This document shows positions 5,670 to 8,612 of a stretch of 8,612 bases of DNA, piece after piece. How positions within the stretch are numbered: position 1 is the first letter of the stretch; the number at the start of each line of letters is the position of its first letter. A program made the translations under genes and the position numbers. The notes beneath the pieces were generated by a model, which saw nothing but the letters and a program-made list of their open reading frames with translations, was not told the origin of the DNA and did not search any database. Origin of the DNA: Candidatus Sumerlaeota bacterium (GTDB lineage: Bacteria; Sumerlaeota; Sumerlaeia; JADFCT01); contig JADFCT010000152.1 of assembly GCA_017161665.1 (NCBI GenBank), forward strand, positions 1 to 8,612, read 5' to 3'.

Positions 5670-6658
5670 ACCCTCTGGAAAAGGCGGCGCGTTATGGAGT
5701 CGCTTCCTGTCGCGGGATCGGTCCGGTGACTTTCGACCGGATCGAACAAGCCCTGGCTGCCGCGAGCGAATCGTTTCTCGAATTATTGAAACTGTCGGAA
5801 AAGGAATGGGAACAGCGTTTTGGATTGACTGTCCGGCAGGTGGAGGCTCTGAACGCCGTGCCTGACGTCGAGCGCCTGGTCGGGCGCCTGGCCCATTGGG
5901 ACACGCTGGGATGGCGACTGGTTTTCAAGGATACGCAAGAATATCCCCGGCGTCTGGCGGAGACCCTGGACCGCCGGGCGCCTTCATTTTTCTTCGCTCG
6001 GGGGCCCCTGTCACTCTGTGAGGGACCGATGGCGGGGGTGATTGGCACACGAACGCCGACGCGTTGGGGAAAGGCCGCGGCAGCCGCTGTGGCCCGAGAA
6101 ACCGTTCGGCGCGGATGGCGGGTTGTCAGCGGCTACGCCGACGGCGTGGACCGGACGGCCCACTGGTCGGCGGTTTCCGCAGGGGGAGGGACGATTCTGG
6201 TGTTGCCCTACGGCATTCAGGACTGGTCGGGAAGAGAATGGACGACCATCGCCGAGTCCGAGGGGCGGCTGTGTGTTTTATCGCAATTCCCGCCGGGGCA
6301 GGGGTTTTCCGCCGGAACGGCCATGGCCCGGAATCTGTCGGTGGCGGCCCTGTCGAATCGCGTCTGGGTGATCGAAAGTCGCCGGCGCGGCGGCGCCATG
6401 GAAACGGCGCGCATGGCCTTTGAACTGAAGCGTCCCGTCATGGCGCTGATGCGGGCCGAAGGACGGCGTTCGCCGACGGGCAACCGGGCCCTGATCGGCG
6501 AGGGGGCCTATCCCGTGGACTGGGACATCGACGACAAAAAACCGGACAGCGCCCAACAATTCGCCCCTTTCTTTGACGGGAATCTTGCATCCCGATACCA
6601 TGGACAGTTGGAATTGGAACTGTCGCAGCACGACGATATTTCAGGAAAAGACGCATGA
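5645..6658 (+). CDS. Divergent DprA/Smf-family protein
   Basis: A 337-residue protein starting inside the end of the secreted-protein gene (25-base overlap), with GAGGGA upstream. Residues about 16-70 resemble the helical N-terminal domain of DprA, with SCRGIGPVTFDRIEQAL as a helix-hairpin-helix-like motif. Residues about 95-295 form the Rossmann-like DprA core: EYPRRL, GVIGTRTPTRWG (131-142), SGYADGVDRTAHWSA (162-176), GGTILVLPYGI (181-191), MARNLSVAALSN (227-238), GGAMETARMAFELKRPVMA (249-267), and NRALIGEGAYP (280-290). DprA loads RecA onto incoming single-stranded DNA in natural transformation. Several usual signatures are changed. The YP after the third motif is replaced by DWSG, the SG of the SGxxxTA motif is GG, and the usual PG after the last strand is missing. 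The C-terminal winged-helix domain of many DprA proteins is absent. The family call is secure. Function as true DprA is uncertain. Confidence 0.85.
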   Translation: MRVADSRINPLEKAARYGVASCRGIGPVTFDRIEQALAAASESFLELLKLSEKEWEQRFGLTVRQVEALNAVPDVERLVGRLAHWDTLGWRLVFKDTQEYPRRLAETLDRRAPSFFFARGPLSLCEGPMAGVIGTRTPTRWGKAAAAAVARETVRRGWRVVSGYADGVDRTAHWSAVSAGGGTILVLPYGIQDWSGREWTTIAESEGRLCVLSQFPPGQGFSAGTAMARNLSVAALSNRVWVIESRRRGGAMETARMAFELKRPVMALMRAEGRRSPTGNRALIGEGAYPVDWDIDDKKPDSAQQFAPFFDGNLASRYHGQLELELSQHDDISGKDA

Positions 6659-8097
6659 CCCGAATTTTCGTCATTGGCGCCGGACCCTTGTTGGAGGAGG
6701 GGGGGCGGTTTTTCAGCGGGCAATGTCTGCGCACAACCCATTTTACGACACCCCTTCGCCACGCCGGACATGAAATCGAACTCTGGACCCATCCGATTTC
6801 CGACCGCCGATTTGAACCGGACACGACGCCCCTGGTCGAAGAGGCCCGGGCGGGCGACCTTTCCTACCGAAAACTCAATTCCAACGATGAGTCGCTGATC
6901 CTGCCGGTCTTGCAGGAAGCGTTGGAGGCCTTCGACCCCGAGGCCGTGCTGGCCGTCAATCCCTACCCATCCCATCTGGCGTGTCGGTTGCGAACCGATC
7001 GGCCGATCTGGTGTGATCTGAATGGCTATCAGATGGTGGAAGGACAGATGCGCGCGCGGGTTTACGAGGACGACGGATGTCTGGGACATTTTCTGCGGCA
7101 GGAGCAGACCTGCCTGCGCCGGGCGGACAAGTTCTCGACGGTTTCCACGCCACAGAAGCTGGCCCTGCTGGGCGAATTGGCCATGATGGGACGATTGAAC
7201 CGGTGGACCTTTGATTATGATTTTGCGACCGTTGTTCCCAATGCGGTGGCCGAACACTACCGGACCCTGGGCGCCGGAGACCGGCGAGCAGACGACCATT
7301 TCACGGTCCTGTGGTGTGGGGGATTCAACACCTGGACCGATGTCGATATGCTGTTCGCCGGCTTGACGGCGGCCATGGAGCGAAACGACTCCATCCGTTT
7401 CGTGGCCACGGGCGGCGCCATCGACGGACACGACGAGCGCACCTTCGTCCGCTTTCAATCCATGGTAGCCGAAAGCCCCTACCGTGATCGATTCGATCTG
7501 TTGGGATGGGTGGAGCGCGACCGGGTGGATGAACGGCTCATGTCCTGTTCCCTGGGAATCAATATCGACTCGAAAAACTACGAAACCCTCTTTGGCGCGC
7601 GCAATCGCCTCACGACCATGCTGGCCTGCGGGCTACCGGTGCTAACGACGCTGGGATCGGAGATCAGTCTGGATCTGGCGACGGACGGGTTGGGTTTTTT
7701 TGTGGAAACGGGCGACGCAGCAGGGCTGGCCGAAGCGCTGCTCCGGGCGGCGTCGGACCGGGAGGCCTTGGCGGAGTTGGGACGGCGCGGGCGGACGTGG
7801 GCTTTGGAACGGTACGAGCCAAGGCGAACGATTCAGGCGTGTCTGGACTGGATGGTGGAGCCGGCCCTGGCGCCGGACAATGCCCAACGGCTTCTGAAGG
7901 ATCCCGATCCGACGCGGGCGATGTCCCAGAAGCCGTTAAATTCGGTGGAGGCGGACTGGGCGGCCCTGGAGGCGGTGGGGATGGAGGCCCTGATGCGGGA
8001 CCGCCGGGATTTGGCGCTGATCCGCCGCAAGCCACTGTTTCGATGGGCAAAGAAAATCAAGTCCCTCCTCACCGGTCGAAAGGGAACGTCGCCATGA
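6655..8097 (+). CDS. GT-B glycosyltransferase, GT4-like
   Basis: A 480-residue protein whose ATG overlaps the stop of the DprA-like gene (ATGA), with AGGA about 9 bases upstream, so translational coupling is likely. The N-terminal Rossmann half (about 1-190) opens with FVIGAGPL and has only loose family signatures. The C-terminal half carries the donor-sugar-binding features of GT4-type enzymes: VVPNAV (193-198), VLWCGGFNTWTDVD (218-231), RFVATGGA (248-255), a DLLGWV strand (281-286), LGINIDS (300-306), and RNRLTTMLACGLPVLTT (316-332). Glu310 may be the first Glu of the usual E-x7-E motif, but the second is replaced by Arg, Thr or another residue depending on alignment. The last 25 residues are basic and may form an amphipathic helix (KPLFRWAKKIKSLLTGRK) that could sit on the inner membrane face. 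The sugar and acceptor cannot be told from sequence. It lacks a signal peptide, so it acts in the cytoplasm. Confidence 0.9.
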   Translation: MTRIFVIGAGPLLEEGGRFFSGQCLRTTHFTTPLRHAGHEIELWTHPISDRRFEPDTTPLVEEARAGDLSYRKLNSNDESLILPVLQEALEAFDPEAVLAVNPYPSHLACRLRTDRPIWCDLNGYQMVEGQMRARVYEDDGCLGHFLRQEQTCLRRADKFSTVSTPQKLALLGELAMMGRLNRWTFDYDFATVVPNAVAEHYRTLGAGDRRADDHFTVLWCGGFNTWTDVDMLFAGLTAAMERNDSIRFVATGGAIDGHDERTFVRFQSMVAESPYRDRFDLLGWVERDRVDERLMSCSLGINIDSKNYETLFGARNRLTTMLACGLPVLTTLGSEISLDLATDGLGFFVETGDAAGLAEALLRAASDREALAELGRRGRTWALERYEPRRTIQACLDWMVEPALAPDNAQRLLKDPDPTRAMSQKPLNSVEADWAALEAVGMEALMRDRRDLALIRRKPLFRWAKKIKSLLTGRKGTSP

Positions 8098-8612
8098 TTT
8101 CCCACTGGAACACCGATTCGTTTCTGGAAGAACCGTGTTTTGACTGTCCGCGCCAATGCGGCGTCCTACGCGGATCGGGCAAGGGGATTTGCGGCGCCGA
8201 CGGACGCCTTCGGATCGCCTCCCTGTGCGCCCACCGCGGGGAAGAGCCGGCCATTTCCGGCGCGCGCGGATCGATCACCGTCTTTCTGCCGGGATGTAAC
8301 CTGCGGTGTGTCTTTTGCCAGAACTGGCAGATTTCCCGCCGTGACGTGGTCGCCCGAACACCGGCGCTGAGCCTGGACGAAGCGGTTCAACAATTGACGG
8401 ATCTGATCGACGCGGGGGGACACAACCTTAATTTCGTCTCACCATCACACAACGTCCCGCAGGTCCGCGCCTTGGTGGAAGCCGTGCGCGAACGGGGGCG
8501 ACAGGTCCCGGTGGTCTATAATTCCAACGGCTATGACTCCGTGGAGGCGTTGGGCTTCCTCGAAGGGATCGTCGATGTGTATCTGCCCGATATGAAATAT
8601 GGCGAACCGGCC
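8094..8612 (+). CDS. PflX-like radical SAM protein (COG1313 type), N-terminal part, cut by right edge
   Basis: 173 residues are visible. The ATG overlaps the glycosyltransferase stop (ATGA), with AAGGGA about 9 bases upstream. The radical SAM motif CNLRCVFC holds the cluster cysteines C68, C72 and C75, which bind a 4Fe-4S cluster that splits S-adenosylmethionine. Family landmarks follow: QNWQIS (76-81), HNLNFVSPSHNVPQV (109-123), VVYNSNGYDS (139-148), and VDVYLPDMKYG (161-171, the last visible part). N-terminal cysteines C15, C18, C22 and C33 (CFDCPRQCG, GKGICGA) are also typical of this group. These proteins are labelled putative pyruvate formate-lyase activating enzymes, but for most the true target is unknown, and no glycyl-radical enzyme is seen here. 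The rest of the gene lies outside the window. Confidence 0.92.
   Translation, partial: MISHWNTDSFLEEPCFDCPRQCGVLRGSGKGICGADGRLRIASLCAHRGEEPAISGARGSITVFLPGCNLRCVFCQNWQISRRDVVARTPALSLDEAVQQLTDLIDAGGHNLNFVSPSHNVPQVRALVEAVRERGRQVPVVYNSNGYDSVEALGFLEGIVDVYLPDMKYGEPA

Noticed and set aside
6508..7458. 316-residue minus-strand ORF opposite the glycosyltransferase
   Set aside because: It lies antisense to a gene with clear GT-B motifs and has no ribosome binding site or recognisable domain.

Overview
The window is a gene-dense stretch of a moderately GC-rich bacterial chromosome. It holds eight protein-coding genes, two of them cut by the window edges, and no RNA genes, insertion sequences, CRISPR arrays or prophage genes that I can see. 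Most starts have a clear purine-rich Shine-Dalgarno sequence, and Sec-type export signals and a cyclic-di-GMP-type HD-GYP protein are present. The Pro/Thr linkers and cohesin-like domains would suit an environmental, little-studied bacterial lineage. The sequence alone does not fix the phylum.

Left half (1-3779), all on the minus strand. In transcription order: a membrane-anchored or exported ComEA-like helix-hairpin-helix protein (3779-2844), a GAF plus HD-GYP signalling protein (2640-1039), a small SRPBCC-like protein (950-546) and the N-terminal part of a class I glutamine amidotransferase (431-1, running off the left edge). Gaps between them are about 90-205 bases, so this is a loose co-directional cluster rather than a tight operon.

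A 315-base divergent region (3780-4094) separates the two halves. It carries a run of ten T, two back-to-back inverted repeats (3982-4014) and a 25-codon upstream ORF whose stop overlaps the start of the first rightward gene.

Right half (4095-8612), all on the plus strand and tightly packed, with overlaps of 25, 4 and 4 bases. It encodes a secreted protein with Gly/Tyr/Ser and Ser/Arg repeats followed by two cohesin-like beta domains, a divergent DprA/Smf-like protein, a GT-B (GT4-like) glycosyltransferase, and the start of a PflX-like radical SAM protein (COG1313 type) that runs off the right edge.

Two themes stand out. A ComEA-like DNA-binding protein and a DprA-like protein lie on either side of one divergent control region, which hints at DNA uptake or processing. 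The rightward operon also couples a secreted cohesin-like protein with a glycosyltransferase, a DprA homologue and a radical SAM enzyme. I know of no named system with that combination, so any shared function is inference.
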